Below are positions 56,240 through 64,000 of a stretch of DNA of 64,000 nt, one piece after another. A program made the position numbers and the translations under genes. This stretch comes from CADBRN01 sp050944685. GTDB lineage: Bacteria > Bacillota > Clostridia > Lachnospirales > Lachnospiraceae. The DNA is taken from NCBI GenBank assembly GCA_050944685.1, contig JBMNRP010000008.1:55765-119764 (forward strand). The letters run 5' to 3'. The notes under the pieces are model-generated. The model ran no database searches. It saw only the letters and a list, made by a program, of their open reading frames with translations, and was not told the DNA's origin. Every line of letters begins with the position of its first letter. Position 1 is the stretch's first letter.

Positions 56240-58602
56240 CAGAAAGGGCGAAAAAAACGCCTGGAAAGGCAAAGGATTTCAAGGGCACGTGGAAAAAACT
56301 TCTTACATACTCCAAAAGGGACGCCTTTCTCCTGATTGCTGCCCTGATCTGTGTAGTAATATCCACAATCTTTACCCTGATCGGGCCGAACAGACTCGGC
56401 GATCTGACCGATCTGATCACAGACGGAATCAAACCGGATACGGAAGTCCTGCAGGATGTTTCAGAGTCTGTTACAGACAACATGAGCAAGAATCTTGAAA
56501 TATTGACGGAAACAATCACCAGCAATGTGCAGGATTCTTCCAGTTTGCAGAAAAACATCATCTCAGTCCTGTCTTTCTCAGATGTGCCGGACGAAGACAA
56601 ACAGGCGCTTATGCAGATGGGAACCTCCGGCGAGGATTTTGATTTTTCGAATCTCAGCGATTCTACGCTCGACCTGCTCTTCGACAGCGTCAAAGTCAAT
56701 GGCATTACGATCAGTGGCTCTGAACAGATACAGGCAATGAAGGCAGTTCACAATTTCAGCGAGAACATGCCGTCCGATCAGAGCGCGGAAGAAATGTCTG
56801 AAAGTCTTGACACAATCCTGACCCTGTCAGAAGAACTGCCCTCCTCCGCACGGAATGCCGTTTTCACAGAGATAACTGCCGACGGTGAAAAAATATCCCG
56901 GCAGGATCAGCTCGACACGCTGCGGATTCTTTCAAAAGTCGATCTCGATGATACGGACAATGTCATGAACAACCTGGAAAAGCTTCCGGATACCGTTTAT
57001 GATATGATCAAGCCGTCGATAAATTTTTCTGCGGTTTACAAAATCGCTATTTCCATCGTCTTCCTCTACGCGGCCGGATTTGTACTGCAGGCTGTACAGG
57101 GCTGGATCACAGTGTCGGTCACACAAAGGCTCACGAAAAAAATGCGTTCCGACATCTCCGTGAAGATCAACCGGCTGCCAATGGCCTGGTACAACCAACA
57201 CACGACCGGAGACGTGATGTCTATCGTGACGAATGACGTCGATTTGATCGGACAGAGCATGAACCAGAGCCTCGGTACCTTTGTGTCGGCAGTTGTTCTC
57301 TTCCTGGGAAGTCTGATCATGATGCTGATCACAGACGTGAGGATGGCGATAGCCGCTGTCCTTTCCTGTCTGATTGGTTTTATTCTGATGTTCCTCATCA
57401 TGAGTCACAGTCAGAAATATTTCACCCGCCAGCAACGGGATCTCGGCGCGCTCGACGGTTATATTGAAGAAAACTATGCGGGACATACGGTTGTCAAAGC
57501 CTATAACGGCGAAGATGCCGCTGTGGAGAAGTTCGAAAAGCTTAACGGAGATTTGCGGCAGAGCGGTTTCCGTGCCCAGTGTCTCGCCGGTCTCATGCAG
57601 CCGATCATGGCTTTTATCGGGAATCTCGGATATGTGGTTGTCTGCATTGTCGGAGGCATTCTGGTGCTGAACGGCGATATCAAGTTCGGCGTTGTAGTTT
57701 CTTTCATGCTGTATGTGCGCTATTTCACACAGCCGCTCGGCCAGATTGCTCAGGCGATGCAGTCTCTTCAGTCCGCCGCCGCTGCCGGTGAGCGTGTCTT
57801 CCATTTTCTGGGTGAAACAGAAATGGAAAATGAAAGCGACAAGACGGCAAAACTTGAAAATGTCAAAGGAAAAGTCGATTTCGACCATGTCCGATTCCGT
57901 TACGACGGCGCGTCTCATGATGTCATTCATGATTTTTCCGCTCATATAGAACCCGGACAGAAAATCGCCATCGTGGGTCCGACCGGTGCGGGCAAGACGA
58001 CAATGGTAAACCTGCTGATGCGCTTCTATGAAGTAACCGGCGGTGAGATTCAAATAGACGGAACACCGACGAAAGAAGTCCGGCGTGAGAACGTACACGA
58101 CCAGTTCTGTATGGTTCTTCAGGACACATGGCTGTTTGAAGGGACCGTCCGCGAAAACCTCGTCTACAACACCCCGGATGTCAGTCAGGAAAAAATTGAC
58201 AGTGCCTGTCGCTCCGTCGGACTGGATCATCTGATCCGCACACTCCCGCAGGGATACGACACTGTCCTGAACGACAAAATGGAACTCTCCCAGGGGCAGA
58301 AGCAGCAGCTGACGATTGCCCGCGCCATGATCTCTGACAAGCCGATGCTGATTCTGGATGAAGCGACAAGTTCTGTAGACACCCGCACGGAATTGAAAAT
58401 ACAGGCAGCTATGGACAAACTGATGAACGGGCGCACTTCCTTTGTGATTGCTCACCGGCTCTCTACTATTCGGGATGCCGATCGGATTCTCGTACTGAAA
58501 GACGGAAATATCATCGAAAGCGGAACACATGAGGAACTGTTAAAAAAGAACGGCTTCTATGCAGACCTCTACAACAGTCAATTTGAACAGGAGGAAGAAT
58601 GA
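56236..58602 (+). CDS. Heterodimeric ABC exporter subunit B with large extracytoplasmic insertion
   Basis: The 788-residue subunit starts at ATG 56236 overlapping the stop of subunit A. After the first membrane helix (about 30-58) comes a roughly 200-residue hydrophilic, mostly helical insertion (about 62-262) before the second helix. This is outside the membrane by topology and absent from subunit A. The nucleotide-binding domain has Walker A GPTGAGKTT, Walker B MLILDEATSSVD with catalytic Glu, and His in VIAHRLST, but a variant signature LSQGQKQQ. Together with subunit A's intact signature this builds one consensus ATP site. The exporter is probably for a drug, peptide or lipid. Confidence 0.92.
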   Translation: MTERAKKTPGKAKDFKGTWKKLLTYSKRDAFLLIAALICVVISTIFTLIGPNRLGDLTDLITDGIKPDTEVLQDVSESVTDNMSKNLEILTETITSNVQDSSSLQKNIISVLSFSDVPDEDKQALMQMGTSGEDFDFSNLSDSTLDLLFDSVKVNGITISGSEQIQAMKAVHNFSENMPSDQSAEEMSESLDTILTLSEELPSSARNAVFTEITADGEKISRQDQLDTLRILSKVDLDDTDNVMNNLEKLPDTVYDMIKPSINFSAVYKIAISIVFLYAAGFVLQAVQGWITVSVTQRLTKKMRSDISVKINRLPMAWYNQHTTGDVMSIVTNDVDLIGQSMNQSLGTFVSAVVLFLGSLIMMLITDVRMAIAAVLSCLIGFILMFLIMSHSQKYFTRQQRDLGALDGYIEENYAGHTVVKAYNGEDAAVEKFEKLNGDLRQSGFRAQCLAGLMQPIMAFIGNLGYVVVCIVGGILVLNGDIKFGVVVSFMLYVRYFTQPLGQIAQAMQSLQSAAAAGERVFHFLGETEMENESDKTAKLENVKGKVDFDHVRFRYDGASHDVIHDFSAHIEPGQKIAIVGPTGAGKTTMVNLLMRFYEVTGGEIQIDGTPTKEVRRENVHDQFCMVLQDTWLFEGTVRENLVYNTPDVSQEKIDSACRSVGLDHLIRTLPQGYDTVLNDKMELSQGQKQQLTIARAMISDKPMLILDEATSSVDTRTELKIQAAMDKLMNGRTSFVIAHRLSTIRDADRILVLKDGNIIESGTHEELLKKNGFYADLYNSQFEQEEE

Positions 58603-59211
58603 ATGAAACACAGATATCTGACCATTGAGCGGGAATACGGCGCCGGAGGAACTGCGATCGCTGAAAAAATCAGTGAGATGACCGGCGTACCTTGCTTTGG
58701 GCGGGAGATCCTTGAACTGGCGTCGAAAAAGGCAGGTGTTTCCATCGAGGATATCGAGCAATATGAAGAATCGGCCCGGAGCAGTCTTTTCTATTCCCTC
58801 TATGCGATGCAGAAAGCGTACAGCGGCGATACCGACATGCTGGATGAGGAGGGACATGTTTTTGTCACCGAACAGTTAATCATTGAGCAGCTGGCCGACA
58901 GCAATCGTCGCGCGATTTTTCTCGGGCATTGCGCGTCGCAGGCACTTGCAGGACGCGAAGGAGTCCTGCGTGTCTTTATCCGCTGTTCGGATGAAAAAAA
59001 GAAAACGGAACGGATTGTCAGAGAGTATGAAATACAACCCGAAAGAGTGGAAGCCACCCGAAAATTTTATGATAAAAAACGTGCAAATTATTACAACATC
59101 AACACCGGGCATACATGGAAAGATCCCTCCAATTATGACATCCTCATAGACGATGCACAAATCAGCATAATCGAATGCGCGAGCATTCTGAGCGGGATTT
59201 TTTCAAGCTGA
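58603..59211 (+). CDS. Cytidylate-kinase-like protein
   Basis: The 202-residue protein opens with YLTIEREYGAGGTAIAEKIS, a P-loop-like start in which GAGGT replaces the usual GxxxxGK[ST], followed by GREILELASKKAG and a later VFIRCSDEKKKTERI. This is the cytidylate kinase-like family (AAK6 group) common in Clostridia, often beside transporters. The ATP site differs from true Cmk, so substrate and activity are uncertain. It begins directly after subunit B and is the third gene of the MerR-controlled operon. Confidence 0.85.
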   Translation: MKHRYLTIEREYGAGGTAIAEKISEMTGVPCFGREILELASKKAGVSIEDIEQYEESARSSLFYSLYAMQKAYSGDTDMLDEEGHVFVTEQLIIEQLADSNRRAIFLGHCASQALAGREGVLRVFIRCSDEKKKTERIVREYEIQPERVEATRKFYDKKRANYYNINTGHTWKDPSNYDILIDDAQISIIECASILSGIFSS

Positions 59212-59242
59212 AAATTTCTGTCGATCTGTAAAAGAAATTTGC

Positions 59243-60421
59243 TTAATCTTCTGCCTGAAAAAACGTGATCCAGGAAGCGCCCTTTTGCCTGTCAATCACC
59301 GATCCGGGACAAAGTGTACCATCTTCCTTCACTGAATAGCGGATAATTTCTCCGGTATCAAGACAGGTTGCAAGCACATATCGGCCATTCGGAGTAATGG
59401 CAAGCCCTCTCGGCCAAATCCCTTTCACAGAGACATTTTGTACTCTGAAAAGTTTCCCATGCTTGTCGAACTGCAGGACCGCGAGAATATTTGCCGCGTT
59501 TATCAGCGTATACAGGCACCGTTTCGCAGGATTCATTACAAATCCCTGCTGTTCCAGCCGGATCGGTGCATGAACCAGTTCCGGATGGCAGACATCCAAC
59601 GCATCGATGCAATCCGTTCTGTCAAGCGCTCCATCCTCACTGTACCGAAACCCCGAAACATTACAGCTTCCGTCAAGAGACGCTTCATGATTGACAAACA
59701 GATACGGTTCTGCCGGATGAAACAGAACGCATCTTGGATGCGCGCCTTCAACATCCGTCAAAATTTTGTTTCTGAGTATCAGCGCCCCGCTTTCCGGATC
59801 CATTTCATAAAAGTAAAGAAATCCGGATCCCTTATCGGCAACCGCGAGATATTTGCCAGACGGAGACAGAACGGCGGAATGCGGATGCGCATGCGTCGCT
59901 TCCTGATACCTTTCGTGATTGATGTTACAGACCAGTTCCGCCGGAATCCCGTTCTCATCCAGTCGGTAAGCCTGTACATCTGCTTCTGCTTTTACAATCC
60001 GATAACCGATCCTTCCGTCCGGAGTTCTCTTATGGACGGCAATTCCGCCCTCAACAGAATGATGTGCCACAAAAAGATATGTCCCTTCCCGATTCACGGT
60101 GAGGCCGGAGGGATTGGGACACATTGTCGGCACGACGGCAAACAGCGCCGCTCTGCCGCTTGCCGGATCCAGACGATAAACAAAAATACGCCCGCTGTCA
60201 CATACAGCATCACGGTATCGAATCACTTCATTCGCGATATAAAGCAGATTTCGTTTCGGATCCAGACAGGAAAGGCCGAAAGAATTCTGCCTGTCTATCC
60301 AATGGGCTTCGGATAATATGATGCCTTTCTCCTGATCAAATGTGTAGCAGGCAAGGCCCGGTGCACCGCCATGTTCCCGCCATGAACTGACGTACATGTA
60401 AAGTTTATTTCTGTTCTTCAT
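59243..60421 (-). CDS. Lactonase-family beta-propeller (6-phosphogluconolactonase-like)
   Basis: The 392-residue protein has repeated blades with phrases SFGLSCLDPKRNLLYIANEV, TMCPNPSGLTVNREGTYLFV, THAHPHSAVLSPSGKYLAVA and VKGIWPRGLAITPNGRYVLA. This is the seven-bladed YkgB/Pgl lactonase pattern, in which the sugar lactone is hydrolysed. No signal peptide is present, so it is cytoplasmic. It is monocistronic and convergent with the cytidylate-kinase-like gene. It may open a lactone made by a sugar dehydrogenase; the substrate is not evident. Confidence 0.87.
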   Translation of the reverse strand: MKNRNKLYMYVSSWREHGGAPGLACYTFDQEKGIILSEAHWIDRQNSFGLSCLDPKRNLLYIANEVIRYRDAVCDSGRIFVYRLDPASGRAALFAVVPTMCPNPSGLTVNREGTYLFVAHHSVEGGIAVHKRTPDGRIGYRIVKAEADVQAYRLDENGIPAELVCNINHERYQEATHAHPHSAVLSPSGKYLAVADKGSGFLYFYEMDPESGALILRNKILTDVEGAHPRCVLFHPAEPYLFVNHEASLDGSCNVSGFRYSEDGALDRTDCIDALDVCHPELVHAPIRLEQQGFVMNPAKRCLYTLINAANILAVLQFDKHGKLFRVQNVSVKGIWPRGLAITPNGRYVLATCLDTGEIIRYSVKEDGTLCPGSVIDRQKGASWITFFQAED

Positions 60422-60527
60422 ATCAATCCTTTTTCCTGTTCATTCGGATTCAACGGTTTCTGCCGACGCTCAGCCTGCCGGTTTCCAAAGGCCGTCCGGA
60501 TTATCCTCATAAAAAGAAATAGAAAAG

Positions 60528-60576
60528 CTCCCTTTCAGACAGCCCGGATTTTTTCGCTTGTCTATCTGAAAGGGAG
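60528..60576 (-). terminator. Terminator of the MBL/aldolase/SnoaL operon
   Basis: CTCCCTTTCAGA (60528-60539) pairs perfectly with TCTGAAAGGGAG (60565-60576) around a 25 nt loop, followed on the minus strand by a T-rich run (CTTTTCTATTTCTTTTT). It lies 12 nt after the SnoaL-like stop. Confidence 0.85.
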
Positions 60577-60587
60577 GATAACCTTTT

Positions 60588-60956
60588 TTACTTATTCTGT
60601 TTCGGGTTCATAACTCCTGCAAACGTCTGCTGAATAATTTTCCCGTTTCTGACAATATAGGTATCCGATCCGAACGGGATGCTGTAAAACGGAGACTCCG
60701 CTGTCCAGATCGTATATCCGATTTCGCCGTCGATGTGGGTAATACTGTTCACCCATTTCGTCTCTGGAGGAAGCGCATCAAAATTATCCGACAGAAATTT
60801 CCGAATGCCGTCCAGTCCGTGAACCGCGCCGCCCATATTTACAATGGTACTCTCTTCCGTATAATCCCGAATAGCTTCTTCCAGATCACACGCCTGGAAA
60901 TATTTCAGGTGATGATTTACCACTTCCTCTGTGGTTCTTTTTGAATAATCTTCCAT
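60588..60956 (-). CDS. SnoaL/NTF2-like protein
   Basis: ATG at 60956 with GAGAGGAGCG upstream gives 122 residues. The alpha-plus-beta barrel pattern reads NHHLKYFQACDLEEAIRDYT, then ESTIVNMGGAVHGLDGIRKF and YTIWTAESPFYSIPFGSDTY, typical of SnoaL-like polyketide-cyclase/isomerase-type proteins. Small stand-alone members often act as isomerases or ligand binders. It is the last gene of the leftward operon, 17 nt after the aldolase stop. Confidence 0.82.
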   Translation of the reverse strand: MEDYSKRTTEEVVNHHLKYFQACDLEEAIRDYTEESTIVNMGGAVHGLDGIRKFLSDNFDALPPETKWVNSITHIDGEIGYTIWTAESPFYSIPFGSDTYIVRNGKIIQQTFAGVMNPKQNK

Positions 60957-60973
60957 ACTCGCTCCTCTCAGAC

Positions 60974-61738
60974 TCATCCGTTCCTGAAAGTTTTTACCTC
61001 CTGCAGGCATTTATCAGCAAAAAGAGTCACATCCATACCGATCGGACAATACCGGAATCCCTGCTCGCTGCGTTTTCTGGCGATTTCCCCGCTGCCGCAG
61101 TAGATTCCTGCAATTTTTCCGTATTTCCGGCATGTATCCGACACCTTCTGCGCCGCCTGTTCAATCAGAGGACTGTCAATCTGCCCCTTGATGCCGAGCG
61201 ACTGTGACATATCGAACGGACCGAGAAAAACAACATCCACTTCCGGAACCTGACAGATCTCTTCAATATGGTCAAGGCTTTCCTTGTCCTCACAGTGCAC
61301 AATCATCAGGGTCTCTTCATTTTCCTTTTCAAAGTAGGAAGCGATATCACAGATCCCGTAATCAGATGATCTCGAAAAGGCAATTCCCCGGCTGCCCTGC
61401 GGATCATATTTGGCATACTCCGCCAGCTCACGCGCTTCCTCGGCGGAATGGACGCCGGGTATCTGCAGTCCGTGCGCTCCGATATCCAGAAAGTGAAGCA
61501 CAGAGCTTTCCCGATGATCCGGAATCCGGACGATCGGGGTAATCCCTTTCGCCTCGGCTGCCCGGATCATGTGCATGGTCGTCTCCATCCCGGAAGGTCC
61601 GTGTTCGTTGTCCACGATGATAAAATCGAACCCTGACAGTGCCAGGATCTCCGTCAAATCCGGGGACCCGCTGATCATGAACGTTCCGATTGCGGTTTCA
61701 CCGCGGTTGAATTTTTCTTTCAGTCGATTTATTATCAT
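60974..61738 (-). CDS. HpcH/HpaI-family class II aldolase
   Basis: The 254-residue enzyme has DLTEILALSGFDFIIVDNEH, then RIPDHRESSVLHFLDIGAHG, GSRGIAFSRSSDYGI and VVFLGPFDMSQSLGI. These are the 2-dehydro-3-deoxy-glucarate/4-hydroxy-2-oxoheptanedioate aldolase (HpcH/GarL) signatures, with metal-dependent retro-aldol cleavage giving pyruvate. In this operon it follows an MBL hydrolase and precedes a SnoaL-like gene, suggesting breakdown of a sugar acid or ring-derived hydroxy keto acid. Confidence 0.92.
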   Translation of the reverse strand: MIINRLKEKFNRGETAIGTFMISGSPDLTEILALSGFDFIIVDNEHGPSGMETTMHMIRAAEAKGITPIVRIPDHRESSVLHFLDIGAHGLQIPGVHSAEEARELAEYAKYDPQGSRGIAFSRSSDYGICDIASYFEKENEETLMIVHCEDKESLDHIEEICQVPEVDVVFLGPFDMSQSLGIKGQIDSPLIEQAAQKVSDTCRKYGKIAGIYCGSGEIARKRSEQGFRYCPIGMDVTLFADKCLQEVKTFRNG

Positions 61739-61756
61739 TTTCTGACCCTGCGTATA

Positions 61757-62497
61757 TTAAAATTCAAAACTCTCACCCGGATCCAGAACCTCAACCGTCG
61801 TTCCCGGCGCACGTACCGAAACTTTCATCTTGAAATCATCCATATCCTGCTCGATCTCGGGTGTGGTGCCGAAATGTCCCGGAATAAGGTATTTTGCGTT
61901 GATAAATTCTGCGGCAAGAGCGGCTTCCCGCGGACCCATGACATATTTATCCCCGACCGGAAGAACCGCGACCGTCGGCCGGTAGAGCTCCGCGATCAGC
62001 TTCATGTCTGAAAAAACGCCGGTATCTCCGGCAAAATAAACCGGCTCGCTTCCTTCGCTTTCAATAACGTATCCACAGCATCCGCTGCCCGGAATAACCG
62101 TGCCGTCTTTTAAGAATTCATATCCCCAGATATCCGACGCGTGCTGTGCTTCCACGCAGTGAATCCGGCAGTCTTTTATCTTTACGGAACCGCCGATGTT
62201 AACGGCACCGCCGTTGGCGTCATACGGAATTCCATGTCTGCTCGCATATACACAGATCTCAGGGAGCGATACAAATACGGCATTTGCCTGAAGGGCAATA
62301 TCAATCGCGTCGCCTGTTCCGATATGATCGCTGTGGCCGTGGGTTACGCAGACGATATCCGCATCTTTTGTATCTTCCAGTTTGATCTTGCAGGTCGGAT
62401 TGTCATCCAGCCACGGATCAATGTAGATAACGGTCCCCGATGCCGTCACATATTTCCAGGAACCATGTCCGATCCATGTAATTTTCTGTTTCCCCAT
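61757..62497 (-). CDS. Metallo-beta-lactamase-fold hydrolase (UPF0173/UlaG-like)
   Basis: The 246-residue protein has THGHSDHIGTGDAIDIA (HxHxDH), an initial ITWIGHGSWKYVTASG, a downstream VYFAGDTGVFSDMKL and GHFGT near the C-terminus, the zinc-ligand set of the UlaG-like MBL group. These enzymes act on lactones such as L-ascorbate-6-phosphate or similar. ATG at 62497 has GGAGGTATTC upstream. It is the first gene of the operon, and the IclR regulator lies next to it. Confidence 0.9.
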   Translation of the reverse strand: MGKQKITWIGHGSWKYVTASGTVIYIDPWLDDNPTCKIKLEDTKDADIVCVTHGHSDHIGTGDAIDIALQANAVFVSLPEICVYASRHGIPYDANGGAVNIGGSVKIKDCRIHCVEAQHASDIWGYEFLKDGTVIPGSGCCGYVIESEGSEPVYFAGDTGVFSDMKLIAELYRPTVAVLPVGDKYVMGPREAALAAEFINAKYLIPGHFGTTPEIEQDMDDFKMKVSVRAPGTTVEVLDPGESFEF

Positions 62498-62599
62498 AAT
62501 GAATACCTCCGTTTTATCAGCAGCTGTCTTAAGCTGTCTGCCATTTCGTATCCTGACCGCGTCCGGTCATGTCCGGGTACCCTTCTTGCTTTAAACATA

Positions 62600-62630
62600 A
62601 AAAAACGGCGGCGCTTTGTCAAAGCGCCGC
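62600..62630 (-). terminator. Terminator of the IclR gene
   Basis: An 11 bp perfect stem (62608-62618 with 62620-62630), core GGCGCTTTG/CAAAGCGCC, is followed on the minus strand by CGTTTTTT. Confidence 0.9.
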
Positions 62631-62648
62631 GTTTCACATTGTGAGGTC

Positions 62649-62667
62649 TTGTTCACATTATGAACAA
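62649..62667. promoter_or_regulatory. Palindrome between IclR and the MBL operon
   Basis: TTGTTCA-CATTA-TGAACAA is a perfect 7 bp inverted repeat upstream of the IclR terminator. It is a possible regulator binding site but is separated from the MBL gene by that terminator, so the assignment is weak. Confidence 0.4.
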
Positions 62668-62730
62668 AGCCCGGATTTTTTTAAGTTCTTGCCAAAAAAA
62701 CTTTCTTTATTTTATGGAAGATGCCATCCT

Positions 62731-63501
62731 TTACTCCGAATATCCCATTTTTCGCGAGATCTCCCTGCTCATCTCCAGCATAGAAGAACGGATCCGTTCC
62801 ATATCCGCTTTTTCGAAAAAATCGGTTCGCCCGGCGATACTGATGGCCGCAATAATATCGCCGCAATAATTATAGACGGGAACAGCCAGACAGGCCTCCT
62901 CGTTTCGGAAACATTCGCTTTCATATGCATAGCCGTCGGTGCGAATCCTGTGGATCCTGTTCGCAAGTTCCTCAAAGGACGATACCGTATGGACAGCCGT
63001 CTTCCGATACTCCGTACCGCTCATGATTTTCCGAAGCACATCGGAAGAATACTGAGAAAGGAGACACCATCCGAGCGCACAGGTGTACGCCGGGTAGTGA
63101 AGTCCGATCTCCGAAAAAATACTCCCCTTGCGGAAGCTGTCGGCTCTGGCGGCAAAGATTACATCCGTTCCGCTGAGAATCGCCAGATAACAGGTCTGAC
63201 CGAACTGCTCGGCCGTCTTCCACAGGTACGGCTGAGCAATACTGATGAGGTCCAGATTATTGACGGAATATCCGGCAAGGAGCACGATTTTTGTGCCGAT
63301 ATTATATTTTCCGTTGTCTTTTTTTTCAAGGTATCCGTGCTTTGCCAGCGACTCGGCGATCCGGTAAGTCGTGCTGCGGTTCAGTCCCGCCTCCGCTGCG
63401 ATCTGTCCGGCCGTCAGGTCCTCTCCCTTCTCCGACACTATATCCAGAATGTAAAAAGCCCGATCCAGCACCTGAATACCCGTCTGTATATATTCTTTCA
63501 T
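62731..63501 (-). CDS. IclR-family transcriptional regulator
   Basis: ATG at 63501 gives 256 residues, with a weak upstream GGAAAACGAG; an ATG-opened frame extends further upstream to 63546 but overlaps remnant acyltransferase sequence. The N-terminal winged helix is LTAGQIAAEAGLNRSTTYRI, then AESLAKHGYLEKKDNGKYNI. The C-terminal IclR effector domain contains VSSFEELANRIHRIRTDGYA and ECFRNEEACLAVPVYNYCGD. IclR proteins sense carbon-source metabolites. It lies just upstream of the MBL/aldolase operon and is its likely regulator. Confidence 0.9.
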   Translation of the reverse strand: MKEYIQTGIQVLDRAFYILDIVSEKGEDLTAGQIAAEAGLNRSTTYRIAESLAKHGYLEKKDNGKYNIGTKIVLLAGYSVNNLDLISIAQPYLWKTAEQFGQTCYLAILSGTDVIFAARADSFRKGSIFSEIGLHYPAYTCALGWCLLSQYSSDVLRKIMSGTEYRKTAVHTVSSFEELANRIHRIRTDGYAYESECFRNEEACLAVPVYNYCGDIIAAISIAGRTDFFEKADMERIRSSMLEMSREISRKMGYSE

Positions 63502-63535
63502 CTCGTTTTCCGCTTTCCCGTTTCCTGCCGCATGA

Positions 63536-64000
63536 ATCCGGAACATCTTTTGTCACGACGCTTCCGGCTCCGACGACGGCTCCCTTTCCTATCGTTACGC
63601 CTTTCATAATGATGGCGTTAATGCCGATCCACGCGCTTTCCCTGATGAGAACCGGTTTCGTTATGACATTGGAGCGATCTACATTCTGCCCGATCGTATT
63701 TGTGCGAATCGCTTCCGCGGCCGTTGTGGTATCTTTCAGCCGATGGAAATCAGTTCCCCGTTAATCACGCAATTTTTCCCCACAAGAATCTGGCTTTTCC
63801 CCGTTCCATCCGGTGCGGCCATCGCGTGATCTACAATAGAACTGCTGTCAATCCGAATATTTTCTGCCACCAGTCTGTCTCCTCCTACAATAAAGTCAGG
63901 GTATAGATAACCCAACAGCCAGCTGGGCTCTACATCCTTCATTGCTAAAGCTGTTAGAATGGAATGGCATGGATCTGACGTTTGTCTCCTTGGACCCACA
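63536..64000 (-). pseudogene. Frameshifted hexapeptide-repeat acyltransferase remnant
   Basis: From the right window edge the frame reads VGGDRLVAENIRIDSSSIVD and ILVGKNCVINGELISIG and then stops at 63736. Shifting frame at that point continues the same protein: KDTTTAAEAIRTNTIGQNVD, then WIGINAIIMKGVTIGKGAVV and GAGSVVTKDVP. Supplying one missing base at the GGC-TGA-AAG site would restore a Trp codon and one frame. Hexapeptide turns such as VGAGSVVTK mark a left-handed beta-helix acetyltransferase. The expected C-terminus is lost into the IclR upstream region. It is inactive or cut by a sequencing error, and incomplete at the edge. Confidence 0.7.

Noticed and set aside
56932..58530. Antisense ORF opposite the ABC exporter subunit B
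   Set aside because: It lies wholly within the exporter gene and shows no family resemblance; the sense frame carries all ABC motifs.
62649..62667. IclR operator of the MBL operon
   Set aside because: The palindrome lies upstream of the IclR terminator relative to the MBL gene, so a promoter there would be cut off by that terminator; kept only as a low-confidence site.
1..64000. CRISPR arrays, insertion sequences, prophage or tRNA/rRNA genes
   Set aside because: I scanned for regularly spaced repeats, transposase or integrase motifs, phage structural genes and tRNA T-loop signatures and saw none that stood up.

Overview
The window looks like a chromosomal segment of a Gram-positive member of the Clostridia, most likely Lachnospiraceae-like. 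This rests on the gene content, GGAGG-type ribosome binding sites, SigA-type promoters with 17 bp spacers, a Bacillus/Clostridium-type LexA operator (GAAC-N4-GTTC) and Gram-positive lipoprotein signals. The taxonomic call is inference. No rRNA, tRNA, CRISPR array, insertion sequence or prophage module was seen.

Positions 1-31 kb are GC-richer, mostly housekeeping and regulatory. They hold a truncated secreted protein gene, a YibE/F membrane protein, an isolated structured RNA candidate, a secreted nuclease lipoprotein, a zinc-ribbon protein, oligoendopeptidase F, an SDR oxidoreductase, and a membrane-anchored LuxR-type regulator. Next come an SOS-controlled YolD/Y-family polymerase pair, KDPG aldolase, a Tam-like methyltransferase, an RluA-type pseudouridine synthase and a hydroxyacyl-CoA dehydrogenase. 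These are followed by a DUF2975/HTH/DUF4153 membrane locus, an ECF sigma/anti-sigma pair, two tandem HypB GTPases, a nitroreductase, a PPOX/HxlR pair, a SpoU-type RNA methyltransferase and a homodimeric ABC exporter. The stretch ends with an unusual adenosine deaminase fused to a Rossmann (SLOG-like) domain, an HD phosphohydrolase, and a MarR-controlled flavodoxin-type reductase.

Positions 31.6-45.4 kb are visibly AT-richer. They contain a YfhO-type membrane protein and a leftward catabolic operon: iron-type dehydrogenase, sugar-binding lipoprotein, two permeases, class III aminotransferase, ROK regulator, ROK kinase and NagB. A separately promoted MsmK-type ATPase and a divergent PucR-type regulator sit at its head. 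Together they look like an uptake and degradation pathway for an amino sugar or amino-polyol. A 57-58 bp repeat containing a terminator lies at 34.19 kb and again at 50.42 kb, which hints at past recombination around this accessory segment.

Positions 45.5-64 kb contain a secreted beta-helix protein with DUF5648 repeats, LysR/LysE, GNAT and cupin genes. A TetR-linked operon follows whose first gene, a PhlG-type hydrolase, has an in-frame TAG. A MerR-controlled heterodimeric ABC exporter comes next, in which the two halves carry complementary degenerate catalytic motifs, followed by a cytidylate-kinase-like gene. The right end holds a beta-propeller lactonase, an IclR-linked MBL hydrolase/HpcH aldolase/SnoaL-like cluster and a frameshifted hexapeptide acyltransferase remnant at the edge.

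The loci most worth following up are the ADA-SLOG fusion, the tandem hypB pair without other hyp genes, the unassigned RNA at 1.85-2.02 kb, the amino-sugar/polyol operon and the TAG-interrupted PhlG-like gene.
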